Shown: positions 36,310-46,576, counted from the stretch's first letter. The stretch: 64,000 nucleotides of DNA from Acidovorax carolinensis (GCF_002157145.1 NZ_CP021361.1:4053501-4117500), one strand, 5' to 3'. Made by a program: numbers and translations. The notes: a model not told the origin generated them from the sequence alone.

Positions 36310-37500
36310 GTGAACCGAAACCTCTGGCTGCTGGCCCTTTGCCAGGGCCTTTTCCTGACCAACAATGTGGTCTTCATCGCCATCAACGGCCTGGTGGGCC
36401 TGCAGCTGGCGCCGTTTGGCTGGATGGCCACGCTGCCCGTGATGGGCTATGTGGTGGGCGGCGCGCTGTCCACCCCGCTGGTGGCGCGCAGCCAGGCGCG
36501 CTGGGGGCGGCAGGTGTCGTTCCAGATCGGGCTGGCCGTGGCGGTGCTTTCGGCGCTGCTGTGCGCGGTGGCGGCGTTTGCGGGCAACTTCTGGCTGCTG
36601 TGCACGGCCACGCTGGTGGCGGGCTACTACAGCGCCAACGGGCAGCTCTACCGCTTTGCCGCCGCCGAACTGGCCGCCCCCGACTACCGCGAAAAGGCGG
36701 TTTCGCTGGTGCTGGCCGGTGGCCTGCTGGGCGCGATCGCGGGGCCCAACCTGGCCAGCGCCACGCGCACGCTGTTTCCCGCCGCGTTTGCGGGCGCCTA
36801 TGTGGCGCTGATGGCCGTGGCGCTGTTGTCCATGGCGTGCATGGCCGCCATCCGCTTCGAGGCGCAGCCGCAGGTGCTCAACGCGGCGGGCCAGCCCGCC
36901 CGTGGCCGGCCATTGCCCGAGCTGATGCGGCAGCCGGCCTTCCTCGTGGCCGTGCTGGGCGCCGCCCTGGGCTATGGCGTGATGAACCTGCTGATGGCCG
37001 CCACACCGCTGGCCATGCAGGTCTGCGGCTTTGCTTTTGATGATGCGGCGCTGGTGCTGCAGTGGCATGTGATCGGCATGTTTGCACCGGGCTTCTTCAC
37101 GGGCCACCTCATCAAGCGCTATGGCGTGCTGCCCATCATGGGGACGGGTGTGCTGCTGAACCTGGCCTGCGTGGCCGTGGCGCTGATGGGAGTGGACTTG
37201 CACCACTTCGGTATTGCACTGTTCATGCTGGGCGTGGGCTGGAATTTTCTGTTCACCGGCAGCACGGCGCTGGCCCTGACGGCCTACCGCCCCGAAGAAA
37301 AGGACCGCGCCCAGGCCGCCCTCAATTTCTGCGTGTTTGCCACGCTGGCCGTGAGTTCGCTGTTCTCGGGCGTGCTGGTCACCACCCAGGGCTGGACGCT
37401 GCTCAACTACGGCTCGCTGGCGCCCATTGCGATCACGGGCGCGGCCTTGCTGTGGCTGGCATTGCGCCAGCGCCGGGCGCGGGCGGCATCAACGCCCTAG
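36310..37500 (+). CDS. MFS transporter
   Basis: About 396 aa with 12 predicted TM helices (LWLLALCQGLFLTNNVVFIA at the start; ALGYGVMNLLMAATPLAMQ; FGIALFMLGVGWNFLFTGST in the last third). GTG at 36310 is chosen because it directly precedes the first helix; an ATG at 36247 gives a Pro-rich leader through the tandem repeat and is less likely. Neither has a strong ribosome site. Substrate not deducible. Monocistronic, divergent from ubiU. Confidence 0.82.
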   Translation: MNRNLWLLALCQGLFLTNNVVFIAINGLVGLQLAPFGWMATLPVMGYVVGGALSTPLVARSQARWGRQVSFQIGLAVAVLSALLCAVAAFAGNFWLLCTATLVAGYYSANGQLYRFAAAELAAPDYREKAVSLVLAGGLLGAIAGPNLASATRTLFPAAFAGAYVALMAVALLSMACMAAIRFEAQPQVLNAAGQPARGRPLPELMRQPAFLVAVLGAALGYGVMNLLMAATPLAMQVCGFAFDDAALVLQWHVIGMFAPGFFTGHLIKRYGVLPIMGTGVLLNLACVAVALMGVDLHHFGIALFMLGVGWNFLFTGSTALALTAYRPEEKDRAQAALNFCVFATLAVSSLFSGVLVTTQGWTLLNYGSLAPIAITGAALLWLALRQRRARAASTP

Positions 37501-37647
37501 ACCGCCACCGATATTTGTTTTTGTCATTTGCAAGCGCGAAAAACGTGGTTTTCACCGCCGGGCGCCTTCCCTAGACTTCATTCGCACTGACCCGCCCGGG
37601 CCGCATCGGCGGCCCCGGTTTGGCGCCGGTGCCGTGAGAAGTCGCCC

Positions 37648-38580
37648 ATGTCTGCTGTCCTTTCCGCTGTTCTGTCCACTGGTGATGCCGCCACCCCGGT
37701 GGCCGCCACATACCCGTCGCCAACCTTTGAAATCCGCCCCACCGCCGACGCGGCCGGCCCGCTGGGCGCCGAGGTGCTGGGGCTGGACCTGGCGCAACCG
37801 CTGACCGCCGATGACTTTGCGCGCCTGCACCGGGCGCACCTGCACCACCATGTGCTGGTGTTGCGCAACCAGCGCATCACGCCGCGCCAGCAGGTGAATT
37901 TCAGCCGCCGCTTCGGGCCGCTGCAGATCCATGTGCTGAAGAACTTCCAGCTCGCGGGCCATCCCGAGATCCTGGTGGTCTCCAACATCAAGGAAAACGG
38001 CCAGCCCATCGGCCTCGGGGATGCGGGCCATTTCTGGCATTCCGACCTGTCGTACAAGGCCGTGCCCAGCCTGGGCTCGCTGCTGCACGCCCAGGAGCTG
38101 CCCGCCGTGGGTGGCGACACCCTGTTTGCCGACCAGCACGCGGCCTACGACGCCTTGCCCGAAGCATTGAAAAAGACCATCGCCCCGCTGCAGGCCGAGC
38201 ACAGCTACCTGGCCCGCTACGACGAGCTGCGCGCGAAGTGCCCCTGGCGGCCCGCGCTCACGCAGGCGCAGATCGATGAAGTCCAACCCGCGGTGCACCC
38301 CGTGGTGCGCACCCACCCCGAAACCGCGCGCAAGGCGCTGTTCGTCAGCGAGCACTTCACCACGCGCATCGTGGGCCTGCCCGAAGACGAAAGCCGCGAC
38401 CTGCTGGCCCAGCTGTTTGCCGCCAGCGTGAAGCCCGAATTCGTCTATCGCCACCGCTGGCAGCCGCATGACCTGGTGTTCTGGGACAACCGCTCGGTGC
38501 TGCACCTGGCCACAGGCACCCCCGACACCGAGCGCCGCAAGCTCTACCGCACCACCATCGAAGGCGATCTGCCTTTCTGA
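37648..38580 (+). CDS. TauD/TfdA-family Fe(II)/2-oxoglutarate dioxygenase
   Basis: 310 aa. The metal triad is visible as WHSDLSY (HxD, about residues 131-133) and the distal histidine in LHLATGTPD near 288, with the 2-oxoglutarate arginine following. LGAEVLGLDLAQPLTADDF and VLRNQRITPRQQVNFSRRFG are TauD-like. It probably cleaves a sulfonate or related C-X bond. The ABC importer genes 80 bp downstream on the same strand support a role in sulfonate use; a repeat copy lies between. Confidence 0.85.
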   Translation: MSAVLSAVLSTGDAATPVAATYPSPTFEIRPTADAAGPLGAEVLGLDLAQPLTADDFARLHRAHLHHHVLVLRNQRITPRQQVNFSRRFGPLQIHVLKNFQLAGHPEILVVSNIKENGQPIGLGDAGHFWHSDLSYKAVPSLGSLLHAQELPAVGGDTLFADQHAAYDALPEALKKTIAPLQAEHSYLARYDELRAKCPWRPALTQAQIDEVQPAVHPVVRTHPETARKALFVSEHFTTRIVGLPEDESRDLLAQLFAASVKPEFVYRHRWQPHDLVFWDNRSVLHLATGTPDTERRKLYRTTIEGDLPF

Positions 38581-38586
38581 GGCGCT

Positions 38587-38648
38587 TCGTTTTTTATAGC
38601 TTCTCGCGCTTATCCCATAAGCGCCAGAGGCACTTTTTACTCATATCC
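38587..38648. repeat. Dispersed AGCGCT-palindrome repeat copy (reverse)
   Basis: TTTTTTATAGCTTCTCGCGC, TTATCCCATAAGCGCCAGAG and GCACTTTTTACTCAT. It lies between the dioxygenase and the ABC substrate-binding gene. Confidence 0.7.
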
Positions 38649-38664
38649 AACCGAAGAACCTGCC

Positions 38665-39720
38665 ATGTCCCACCCCACCCGCCGCCTTTTCACCCGCCGC
38701 ACCCTGGGCCGCAAGACGGCCGCCGTGCTCACCGCTGCGGGCCTGTTCACGGCGGGCCTGGGCTTGTCGGCCCCGGCGCATGCCGCCGAAGGCCAGTTGC
38801 GCATTGCCCAGCAGTTCGGCATCGTCTACCTGCTGCTCAATGTGGCGCAGGAGCAAAAGCTGATTGAAAAACACGGCAAGGCAGCCGGGGTGGACATCCA
38901 GGTGGACTTCCTCAAGCTGTCGGGCGGCTCGGCGGTGAACGATGCGCTGCTGTCGGGCAACATCGATATTGCCGGCGCCGGCGTGGGCCCGCTGTTCACC
39001 CTGTGGGACCGGACCAAGGGCAAGCAGAACGTCAAGGGCGTGGCTTCGCTGGGCAATTTCCCCTATTACCTGGTCAGCAACAACCCGGCCGTGAAGACCA
39101 TTGCCGACTTCACCGACAAGGACCGCATTGCGCTGCCCGCCGTGGGCGTTTCAGTGCAGTCGCGCGTGCTGCAACTGGCCTCGGCCAAGCTCTGGGGCGA
39201 GAAGGAATACAACCGCCTCGACAAGCTGCAGGTGGCCGTGCCGCACCCGGACGCTACCGCCGCCATCATCAAGGGCGGTACCGAGATCAACGCCCATTTC
39301 GGCAACCCACCGTTCCAGGACCAGGCCCTGGCCGGCAACCCGAACGCGCACATCGTGCTCAAGTCTTACGACGTGCTGGGCGGTCCGGCCTCGGCCACGG
39401 TGCTCTACGCCACCGAAAAATTCCGCGCCGAGAGCCCCAAGACCTACAAAGCCTTTGTCGATGCCCTCGACGAGGCGGCCAAGTTCGTCACCGCCCACCC
39501 CGAAAAGGCGGCCGACATCTACCTCAAGGTGTCGGGCGGCAACACCGACCGCAAGCTGCTGCTGAGCATCATCCAGAACCCCGAAGTGCAGTTCAAGATC
39601 AAGCCCGAGAACACCCTGGGCCTCGGCCAGTTCCTGCACCGCGTGGGCGCCATCAAGAACCAGCCCTCCGCGCTCAAGGACTACTTTTTTGACGACGCCC
39701 TGACCGCGGGCGGCAACTGA
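38665..39720 (+). CDS. ABC transporter substrate-binding protein (SsuA/NrtA/TauA type)
   Basis: 351 aa with a long twin-arginine-like N-terminus (RRLFTRRTLGRKTAAVL) and signal (AGLFTAGLGLSAPAHA). LRIAQQFGIVYLLLNVAQEQ, VDFLKLSGGSAVNDALLSGN and DIAGAGVGPLFTLWDR are typical of periplasmic binders for sulfonates, nitrate or pyrimidine precursors. With the ATPase and permease that follow it makes a complete importer. The specific ligand is inferred from the TauD-type neighbour. Confidence 0.85.
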   Translation: MSHPTRRLFTRRTLGRKTAAVLTAAGLFTAGLGLSAPAHAAEGQLRIAQQFGIVYLLLNVAQEQKLIEKHGKAAGVDIQVDFLKLSGGSAVNDALLSGNIDIAGAGVGPLFTLWDRTKGKQNVKGVASLGNFPYYLVSNNPAVKTIADFTDKDRIALPAVGVSVQSRVLQLASAKLWGEKEYNRLDKLQVAVPHPDATAAIIKGGTEINAHFGNPPFQDQALAGNPNAHIVLKSYDVLGGPASATVLYATEKFRAESPKTYKAFVDALDEAAKFVTAHPEKAADIYLKVSGGNTDRKLLLSIIQNPEVQFKIKPENTLGLGQFLHRVGAIKNQPSALKDYFFDDALTAGGN

Positions 39721-39728
39721 ACGCCCCC

Positions 39729-40723
39729 ATGCCCTGGCCCCACTGGATTCGCCACCGCTCCCGCCAGCAAGGCCTGGTGGGCCTGCCGGCCCGACCCGCG
39801 CATACGCCAGCACCCGCACCAGGCGCCACGCCCGCGCTGGAGGCCCCCTGCTGCAGGTGGACGGCGTCAGCATCGACTACCGCACGCACGAACGCGTGGT
39901 GCGCGCCACGCACCGCGTCTCGTTCGACGTGCACGCGGGCGACCGCTTCGTGCTGCTGGGCGCCTCGGGCTGCGGCAAGTCCACGCTGCTCAAGGCGGTG
40001 GCCGGGTTCATCGCCCCGAGCGAGGGCGAGATCCGCCTGCAAGGCCGCACCGTGACCCAGCCCGGACCGGACCGCGTGGTCGTGTTCCAGGAGTTCGACC
40101 AGTTGCCCCCCTGGAAGACCGTGCGCGAGAACGTGGCGTTTCCGCTGCTGGCCTCGCGCACCTGCGGGCGCGCCGAGGCGGCCGAGCGCGCGGCGCTGTA
40201 TCTGGAGAAAGTGGGGCTGAGCCGGTTTGCCGATGTGCACCCGCACCAGCTCTCAGGCGGCATGAAGCAGCGCGTGGCGATTGCCCGGGCCCTGGCCATG
40301 CAGCCGCAGGTGCTGCTGATGGACGAACCCTTTGCCGCACTCGACGCGCTCACGCGCCGGCGCATGCAGGAAGAACTGCTGGGCCTGTGGGACGAGTTTC
40401 GCTTCACGCTGATTTTCGTCACGCATTCGATTGAAGAGGCGCTGGTGGTCGGGAACCGCATCGCCATCCTCTCGCCCCATCCGGGCCGCCTGCGCGCCGA
40501 GATCAACAGCCACGCATTCGGCCTGCACAGCCTGGGCGGCAGCGCATTCCAGGCCACGGCGCGGCGCATCTACGGCCTGCTGTTTGAAGGGCAGGACACC
40601 CCATCCACCGAACCCGCTGCAACGCCCGTGCCGGGGTCGGTGGAGGCCGACGCGGCCGCCCTGGCCCGTGGGCCACGCACTGCGGCCGGGCACGGCGCCC
40701 TGCCTTTCCGGATTTCCGTATGA
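39729..40723 (+). CDS. ABC transporter ATP-binding protein (SsuB/TauB type), frameshifted
   Basis: The main frame carries Walker A GASGCGKSTLL, signature LSGGMKQRVAIARAL and Walker B LLMDEPFAALD, with a H-loop VTHSIEEAL. The first strand is in a different frame: MPWPHWIRHRSRQQG...ALEAP, then one C missing from the run 39844-39848, after which LLQVDGVSIDYRTHERVV resumes. The ATG at 39729 follows the upstream stop by 8 bp. A long Ala/Pro-rich C-terminal tail follows the nucleotide domain. The stop overlaps the permease start (ATGA). Confidence 0.83.
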
Positions 40724-41631
40724 GCACCACCTTCCCATCACCCGCGCCTTCGCTGGCGCTCCAGCCACCGCTCACCCCGCCCATACGCCCCGAAATCGAA
40801 CGCGGGCTGGAGCCGCTGGGCAGCATTGCCCCCGAACAACCCCTGCCGCTGGCGGCCCGCATCTGGCAGCAGGCCTGGGTGCGCAAGTTTGTCATCCTGG
40901 CGGTGCTGGCCGCCCTGTGGGAGCTCACCGCCCGCTGGCAGGACAACGACCTGTTGCTGCCGACGTTTATGCAGACCGCCAAGGCGCTTGTCGAAGGCCT
41001 GGCCACGGGCGAACTGCTGCAAAAAGCGGCCATCTCGCTGTCGGTGCTGCTCAAGGGCTATTTCGCGGGCATCGTAGGCGCCTTCGTGCTGACGACGCTG
41101 GCGGTGTCCACGCAGTTCGGGCGCGAACTGCTGTCCACGCTCACGTCCATGTTCAACCCGCTGCCAGCCATTGCGCTGCTGCCGCTGGCGCTGCTGTGGT
41201 TCGGGTTGGGGCAGGGCAGCCTGGTGTTCGTGCTGATCCATTCAGTGCTGTGGCCGCTGGCGCTCAACACCTACGCGGGCTTTCAGGCGGTGCCCGAGAC
41301 GCTGCGCATGGCCGGGCGCAACTATGGCCTCACCGGCATCCGCTATGTGCTGCAGATCCTGGTGCCGGCGGCGCTGCCATCCATCCTGTCGGGCCTGAAG
41401 ATTGGCTGGGCCTTTGCCTGGCGCACGCTGATCGCGGCCGAGCTGGTGTTTGGCGCATCGTCGGGCAAAGGCGGCTTGGGCTGGTACATCTTCCAGAACC
41501 GCAACGAGCTCTACACCGACAAGGTGTTTGCCGGCCTGGCGCTGGTCATCATCATCGGCCTGCTGGTGGAAAGCCTGGGCTTTCACACGCTCGAGCGCCT
41601 GACGGTGCGGCGCTGGGGCGTGCAGCGCTGA
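40720..41631 (+). CDS. ABC transporter permease (SsuC/TauC type)
   Basis: 303 aa with six or so TM helices. The BPD-transporter EAA loop is near VPETLRMAGRNYGLTGIRY (about 190-208). FVILAVLAALWELTARW opens the membrane part. It forms the channel of the importer with the upstream ATPase and binding protein; translationally coupled to the ATPase by ATGA. Confidence 0.87.
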   Translation: MSTTFPSPAPSLALQPPLTPPIRPEIERGLEPLGSIAPEQPLPLAARIWQQAWVRKFVILAVLAALWELTARWQDNDLLLPTFMQTAKALVEGLATGELLQKAAISLSVLLKGYFAGIVGAFVLTTLAVSTQFGRELLSTLTSMFNPLPAIALLPLALLWFGLGQGSLVFVLIHSVLWPLALNTYAGFQAVPETLRMAGRNYGLTGIRYVLQILVPAALPSILSGLKIGWAFAWRTLIAAELVFGASSGKGGLGWYIFQNRNELYTDKVFAGLALVIIIGLLVESLGFHTLERLTVRRWGVQR

Positions 41632-41637
41632 GGCCCG

Positions 41638-42510
41638 TCAGCCCACGGCCGGGCAGCGCTGCAGCAGCCACTGGCGCAGCAGCGCAAACACCGGCTCCGC
41701 CAGCTCGGGGCTTTCGTTGAACAGCTCGTGGTACAGCGATTCAAAGCACTGCGACTGCACCGTGTTCGTGGGCGCAGCAGCGGCAAAGGCCCGGCTGCCG
41801 GCGGGATTGACCAACTTGTCGGCCCCGGCCCACATCAGCAGGGTGGGCACGCTCCAGTGCGCGGCCCGCGCCACGGTGGCCGGCCCGCTGTCGGCGACGA
41901 ACCGGGCCAGGCGCCCGCTGATGCGGTCGTGACACAGCGGATCGGCCAGATAGGCGGCCACCACGACCGGGTCATGCGAGAGGTATTGCGCATCGAGCCC
42001 GTTGCCCACAAGCAGGTTGGGCAGGATGCGCGGCAGCGTGGCCAGCAGCAGCTTTTGCACGGCGTTGAGGCCCGGGTCCAGCGCGGGGGACGAGAGCACC
42101 AGCGCATCCACCGGCCGCAGGTGCATCGACACGAACCGCGCCGCGACCAGCCCGCCCATGCTGTGGCCCAGCAGCACCAGCGGCTCGCTTGGCGCCATGC
42201 GGGCACGGGTGGCGTCCACCATGTCGGCCAGATCGTCCAGCAGGCGCATGTCGCTGGTGAGGCCACCGCGCGGGCCGCCCGACTCGCCATGGCCATACTG
42301 GTCGTAGCCCCGCACGGCAAAGCCCCAGGCGTTGAGCCGCCGCGCCACAGCGTCGTAGCGCCCCACATGCTCGCCCAGGCCATGCACCAGCAGCACCGTG
42401 CCGCGGGGCGTTCCCTCCATCAGTGGCCAGTCCTGCACCGCCAGGTTTTCACCGTCTGCCGCGGTGAACGTCGTCATGGTGCTCAAGGTGGAAACAACAG
42501 TGTCAGACAT
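41638..42510 (-). CDS. Alpha/beta hydrolase (monoacylglycerol lipase-like)
   Basis: 290 aa. LLVHGLGEHVGRYDAVARRL, nucleophile elbow LLGHSMGGLVAARF (Ser near 117), acid in WAGADKLVNPAGS and His in SLYHELFNESPE match serine hydrolases of the monoacylglycerol-lipase type. The start MSDTVVSTLS was chosen; MTTFTAADG 11 residues later is possible. Convergent with the ABC permease gene (6 bp gap). Substrate probably a lipid ester. Confidence 0.83.
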   Translation of the reverse strand: MSDTVVSTLSTMTTFTAADGENLAVQDWPLMEGTPRGTVLLVHGLGEHVGRYDAVARRLNAWGFAVRGYDQYGHGESGGPRGGLTSDMRLLDDLADMVDATRARMAPSEPLVLLGHSMGGLVAARFVSMHLRPVDALVLSSPALDPGLNAVQKLLLATLPRILPNLLVGNGLDAQYLSHDPVVVAAYLADPLCHDRISGRLARFVADSGPATVARAAHWSVPTLLMWAGADKLVNPAGSRAFAAAAPTNTVQSQCFESLYHELFNESPELAEPVFALLRQWLLQRCPAVG

Positions 42511-42638
42511 GGGTCGGGCAAGGGTGGCGTGCAGCGCGGGCGGCACAGGCAGCACGCGTTGCGGTGGGAATTCCAGCAGACCGCCGGGGAAGCGAGATGG
42601 GCCGGGGCCAGCGCAGCACGTATGCGCCCCGGCGGGGC

Positions 42639-44129
42639 TCAGGCGGCAGCGGCCTCCGCTGCGGCCTGCTGTGCCATGGCGCCAATCACCTGCGCCACCG
42701 AGGCGGTAAGGCGCTTGGCATAAGGCACATGCAGGAACTCGTTCGGGCCGTGGGCATTGCTCTTGGGGCCGAGCACGCCGCACACCATCATCTGGGCTTT
42801 CGGGAAGCCCTCGCTGAGCATGTTCATCAGCGGGATGGTGCCGCCCTGGCCGATGTAGCCACAGGGCGCGCCGAAATGCACCTGCGAGGCGGCGTTGAGC
42901 GCCTGCTCGAACCACGGCGTGGTGGCCGGGGCGTTCCAGCCCGTGGCGCCACCGCCGTTTTCAAACGTCACCCGGGCCTGGTAGGGCGCGTTGTCTTCGA
43001 GCAGGGTTTTGAGCTGTTGCACCGCCCGGGCGGCATCCACCAGCGGCGGCAGGCGCAAGCTGAGCTTGAAGGCGGTGTAGGGACGCAGCACGTTGCCGGC
43101 ATCCTGCAGCGCAGGAAAGCCCTCGGCGCCGGTGACGCTGAGCGTAGGCGCCCAGGTGCGGTTGAGCAGGGCCTGCAGCGGGTCGGTGGTGGTAGGCAGC
43201 GCAAACTGGGTAGAGCCGCCGCAGTCGTAGTGCGCCCACGGAAAGCGTTTGTAGACCTCTTCACCCAGGATGGCAGCCGTGGCGCGGGCCTGGGCAAGGC
43301 GGTCGGCGGGCACCTCGCAATGGAAGCTGGCGGGCAGCAGGCGGCCGGTGGCGCTGTCTTCGAGCCGGTCGAGCACCTGGCGCATGATGCGAAACGACGA
43401 AGGCACCAGCCCCGAGGCGTCGCCCGAGTGGATGCCTTCGGTGAGGATCTCGACCTTGAGCGTGCCGCTGGCCATGCCGCGCAGGCTGGTGGTAAGCCAC
43501 AGCTGGTCGTAATTGCCGGCGCCGCTGTCCAGGCAGATCACCAGCCCCACATCGCCCAGGCGAGCGCGCAGGGCGTCGATGTAGGGCAGCAGGTCGCGCG
43601 AGCCGCTTTCCTCGCAGGTTTCGATGAGACCCACGATGCGGGGGTGCGGCACATCCTGGCGCTTCAATTCCTGCACCGCTGCAATGCTGGCGTAGATAGC
43701 GTAGCCATCGTCGGCACCGCCGCGGCCATAGAGCTTGCCGTCTTCGTATTTGGGTGTCCAGGGGCCCAGGTCGCTGCGCCAGCCGGAGAACTCGGGTTGC
43801 TTATCGAGGTGGCCATACATCAGCACCGTCTCGGTGGCAGCAGCCTCGGTGGACTCGATCTCGAAGAACAGCACCGGGGTGCGGCCGGGCAGGCGCACGA
43901 TCTCCAGCCGCAGGCCGGCCACTTTTTGCGCTTCGACCCAGGCGGCGGCATTGCGCACCACGGTGTCGAGCAGGCCCTGCTGCGCCCAATCAGGGGCAAA
44001 CATGGGCGACTTGGCGGGGATGGCGATGTATTCGGTGAGCTGGCGCAGGATGTCGTTGTCCCACGCCTGGCTGACCCGCTCCAGCGCCAGCGCAGGTTGA
44101 AGGACTTGGGAAGGGACACGGGCGTTCAT
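42639..44129 (-). CDS. M20-family metallopeptidase (dipeptidase-like)
   Basis: 496 aa. Zinc and catalytic motifs in order: MYGHLDKQPEFSGW (His and Asp), YGRGGADDGYAIYAS (bridging Asp), ETCEESGSRDLL (Glu pair), CLDSGAGNYDQLW (Asp) and HGPNEFLHVPYA (His). This is the M20 cluster of carnosinase-like dipeptidases. GGAG lies before the ATG at 44129. A dimerisation (lid) domain occupies the middle. Cytoplasmic; substrate unknown. Confidence 0.87.
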   Translation of the reverse strand: MNARVPSQVLQPALALERVSQAWDNDILRQLTEYIAIPAKSPMFAPDWAQQGLLDTVVRNAAAWVEAQKVAGLRLEIVRLPGRTPVLFFEIESTEAAATETVLMYGHLDKQPEFSGWRSDLGPWTPKYEDGKLYGRGGADDGYAIYASIAAVQELKRQDVPHPRIVGLIETCEESGSRDLLPYIDALRARLGDVGLVICLDSGAGNYDQLWLTTSLRGMASGTLKVEILTEGIHSGDASGLVPSSFRIMRQVLDRLEDSATGRLLPASFHCEVPADRLAQARATAAILGEEVYKRFPWAHYDCGGSTQFALPTTTDPLQALLNRTWAPTLSVTGAEGFPALQDAGNVLRPYTAFKLSLRLPPLVDAARAVQQLKTLLEDNAPYQARVTFENGGGATGWNAPATTPWFEQALNAASQVHFGAPCGYIGQGGTIPLMNMLSEGFPKAQMMVCGVLGPKSNAHGPNEFLHVPYAKRLTASVAQVIGAMAQQAAAEAAAA

Positions 44130-44344
44130 GGGCGGGCTCCAGCGGCAATTCGAAAACCGCATTCGACCACAACGCGCCCGACGGCGCCACGGCTCAATGC
44201 AGAGACGCCGGGGCGGTCTTGGGATTGCGGACCGCAAGCGCGCGGTGCAGCAGGCTCGCCAGCGCGACGCAGGGCAACAGGTGGGGCTGGCCCGGTGTAT
44301 TGGTCCGGGCGGCGGCACACCATCACCCTGCGCGGGGGAATCTC
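44130..44344. other. Intergenic region between M20 and chemotaxis receptor genes
   Basis: About 215 bp, upstream of the M20 gene and downstream of the receptor on the minus strand. It must hold the M20 promoter. I see no conserved hairpin, repeat copy or reading frame with coding character. Confidence 0.4.
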
Positions 44345-46315
44345 CTATACGGCACCCGGCAGGGCAAGATGCCCGGCCGCGTCACTGCCCGACAGCTTGA
44401 ACACCTGCACCGCCCCGGAAAGGCGGGTGGCCTGTTCCCGCAGGCTGTGGGCGGCTGCGGCCGATTCTTCCACCAGCGCGGCGTTCTGCTGCGTCATTTG
44501 GTCGAGCTGGTTCACGGCGGTATTGACCTGGCCGATGCCATCGGACTGCTCGCTGGACGCCGCGGTGATCTCGCCAATGATGTCGCCCACGCGTTTGACC
44601 GAGCCCACGATCTCCTCCATCGTGGTGCCGGCGTTCTGCACCAGGCGTGCGCCCGATTCAACCCGCTCGACCGACGCGCCAATGAGTTGCTTGATCTCGC
44701 GGGCGGCCTCGGCACTGCGCCCGGCGAGTGAACGAACCTCGCCGGCCACCACGGCAAAGCCCCGGCCCTGCTCGCCAGCGCGGGCCGCTTCCACGGCGGC
44801 GTTGAGCGCCAGGATGTTGGTCTGAAAGGCAATGGAGTCGATCACGCCGATGATGTCGGCGATCTTGCGCGAGCTCTGGTTGATGTCGCCCATGGTGGTG
44901 ACCACCTCGCCCACCACCCGGCCACCGCGCGCCGCCACCTCGGCGGCCGAGCTGGCCAGCTGGTTGGCCTGCTGGGCCGCGTCGGCCGACTGGCGCACCG
45001 TGGCGGTGAGCTGTTCCATGCTTTGCGCGGTCTGGGCCAGGCTGCTGGCCGTGGCCTCGGTGCGTGCCGACAGATCCTGGTTGCCGCTGGCGATTTCGGC
45101 GCTGGCCGTGGTGATGCTGTCTACCGCCGTGCGCACCTGCTGCAGCATCTGCACGTAGCGCTGGCGCATGCCCTCGACCTCGTGCACCAGGGCGCCAATC
45201 TCGTCGCGCCGCGTGGTGTGGAAGGCCTCGGTCAGGTCGCCCTGGGCCACCAGCGTGATGGCCTTGGTGAGCCCCTGCAGGGGCCGGCTCACGCCGCGGC
45301 GCAGCATCACGAACAACCCCACCGCCAGCAGCGCCACCGCCACCGCCATCAGGCCCCACACGGCCAGCGTAACGCGGCGTTGCCCGCCCATGGCCTCGGC
45401 GTCGGGCACCTCGGCCACCACCCACCAGCCGTCGGCCCGGGTCTTGCGCACCAGCGCCCAGGGCTCGGACGACTGCCCGCCCAGCACCGGCGCCGCCTGG
45501 CGCACATAGCCGCCGTCGGCCGTGGCCAGCGCGTCAAAGAACGCACGGTCCTGGGGATAGGCCTCCAGCACTTTCTTGCCGCGCGCCGTAGGGTGGGCCA
45601 CGAATACCGCATCGGCCAGCGACTTGCCCGGATCGATCACATAGGTGCCGCCGTTGTCGAAAAAGCGCGTCTGCGCCACCTGTTTTTCCAGCATGGTCTC
45701 GAACACGCTCACGTCGTTGCCGATGAACAGCAGGGCAATCACCTTGCCGGTGCTGTCCTTGGACGGCACGTAGTAGCCCATGTAGGGCTTGCCGTTGACC
45801 ACGGTGCGGCCCACATAGGGCTCGCCCGCCTTCACGCGCTGGTAGGCCGCGCTGTCGCGCTCAAGCAGCGTGCCTTGCTGGCGCTCGCCTTTGTCGTTCT
45901 TGACCGAGGTCGTCACGCGCACGAAGTCGTCACCCTTGCGCGCAAATACGCTCGCAATGCCACCCGTTTCATTGGCGAACTTGTCCACCGAGCCGTGGTC
46001 ATCATTGACCAGCGCACCGAAGCTGCGCAACTCGCCCGTGGCTTCATCAAGCTGCATGTTGGCTTCGAAATAGCGCTGAAAACCGCGCATGGTGAGCTGC
46101 ACCAGCTCGCGGTTGGTGGCGTCGGCCGCGTCAATCGACTGGGCCACGCTCTGGGCCGTGTTACCCACGCTGCCGACCACTTCGGCGCGGGTGCTGCGCT
46201 CGGTAAGAACCGCGATCGCCAGCCCCACCAGCACCAGCACCAGTGCGACCAGACCAATGGCCATCAACGTGACCTGGCGCGCCACAGAACGATTGTTGGC
46301 AAGGGATGCTGCCAT
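44345..46315 (-). CDS. Methyl-accepting chemotaxis protein with Cache-type sensor
   Basis: 656 aa. First TM near residues 16-38 ([20 protein letters not shown]), a periplasmic Cache_3-Cache_2-like sensor (about 40-310; [20 protein letters not shown]), second TM near 320-342, a HAMP domain ([20 protein letters not shown]) and a signalling domain with the conserved hairpin tip [20 protein letters not shown] and [20 protein letters not shown]. There is no CheR-binding pentapeptide at the end. It signals to CheA; the ligand is unknown. Confidence 0.9.
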   Translation of the reverse strand: MAASLANNRSVARQVTLMAIGLVALVLVLVGLAIAVLTERSTRAEVVGSVGNTAQSVAQSIDAADATNRELVQLTMRGFQRYFEANMQLDEATGELRSFGALVNDDHGSVDKFANETGGIASVFARKGDDFVRVTTSVKNDKGERQQGTLLERDSAAYQRVKAGEPYVGRTVVNGKPYMGYYVPSKDSTGKVIALLFIGNDVSVFETMLEKQVAQTRFFDNGGTYVIDPGKSLADAVFVAHPTARGKKVLEAYPQDRAFFDALATADGGYVRQAAPVLGGQSSEPWALVRKTRADGWWVVAEVPDAEAMGGQRRVTLAVWGLMAVAVALLAVGLFVMLRRGVSRPLQGLTKAITLVAQGDLTEAFHTTRRDEIGALVHEVEGMRQRYVQMLQQVRTAVDSITTASAEIASGNQDLSARTEATASSLAQTAQSMEQLTATVRQSADAAQQANQLASSAAEVAARGGRVVGEVVTTMGDINQSSRKIADIIGVIDSIAFQTNILALNAAVEAARAGEQGRGFAVVAGEVRSLAGRSAEAAREIKQLIGASVERVESGARLVQNAGTTMEEIVGSVKRVGDIIGEITAASSEQSDGIGQVNTAVNQLDQMTQQNAALVEESAAAAHSLREQATRLSGAVQVFKLSGSDAAGHLALPGAV

Positions 46316-46482
46316 AGGGGTTGTCTCCGGAAAATGAACGCATGAAGCCGGCTGTGCCGGTCTGTTCCCACTCTAAGACAGGGGCGCAGTTACATTCATT
46401 AACGCATTCCCTTACGCAGTGTCGCGTACCGGCGCGTTGGTGCCAGCCCGTTGACGACGCACCCTGAAAATTTGAGAAAAAA

Positions 46483-46538
46483 CAGGCTTTTGCGCTTATG
46501 CAGCAAGCGCTAACAGCTCTTTAATTAATAGCAAATCA
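46483..46538. repeat. Dispersed AGCGCT-palindrome repeat copy
   Basis: ACAGGCTTTTGCGCTTATG, CAGCAAGCGCTAACAGCTC and TTTAATTAATAGCAAATC, lying downstream of metW (minus strand) and upstream of the chemotaxis receptor gene in the 260-bp gap 46316-46576. Confidence 0.75.
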
Positions 46539-46576
46539 ATTCCGAAACCCGTGGGGCGGCAACCCGACGCTGGGAA

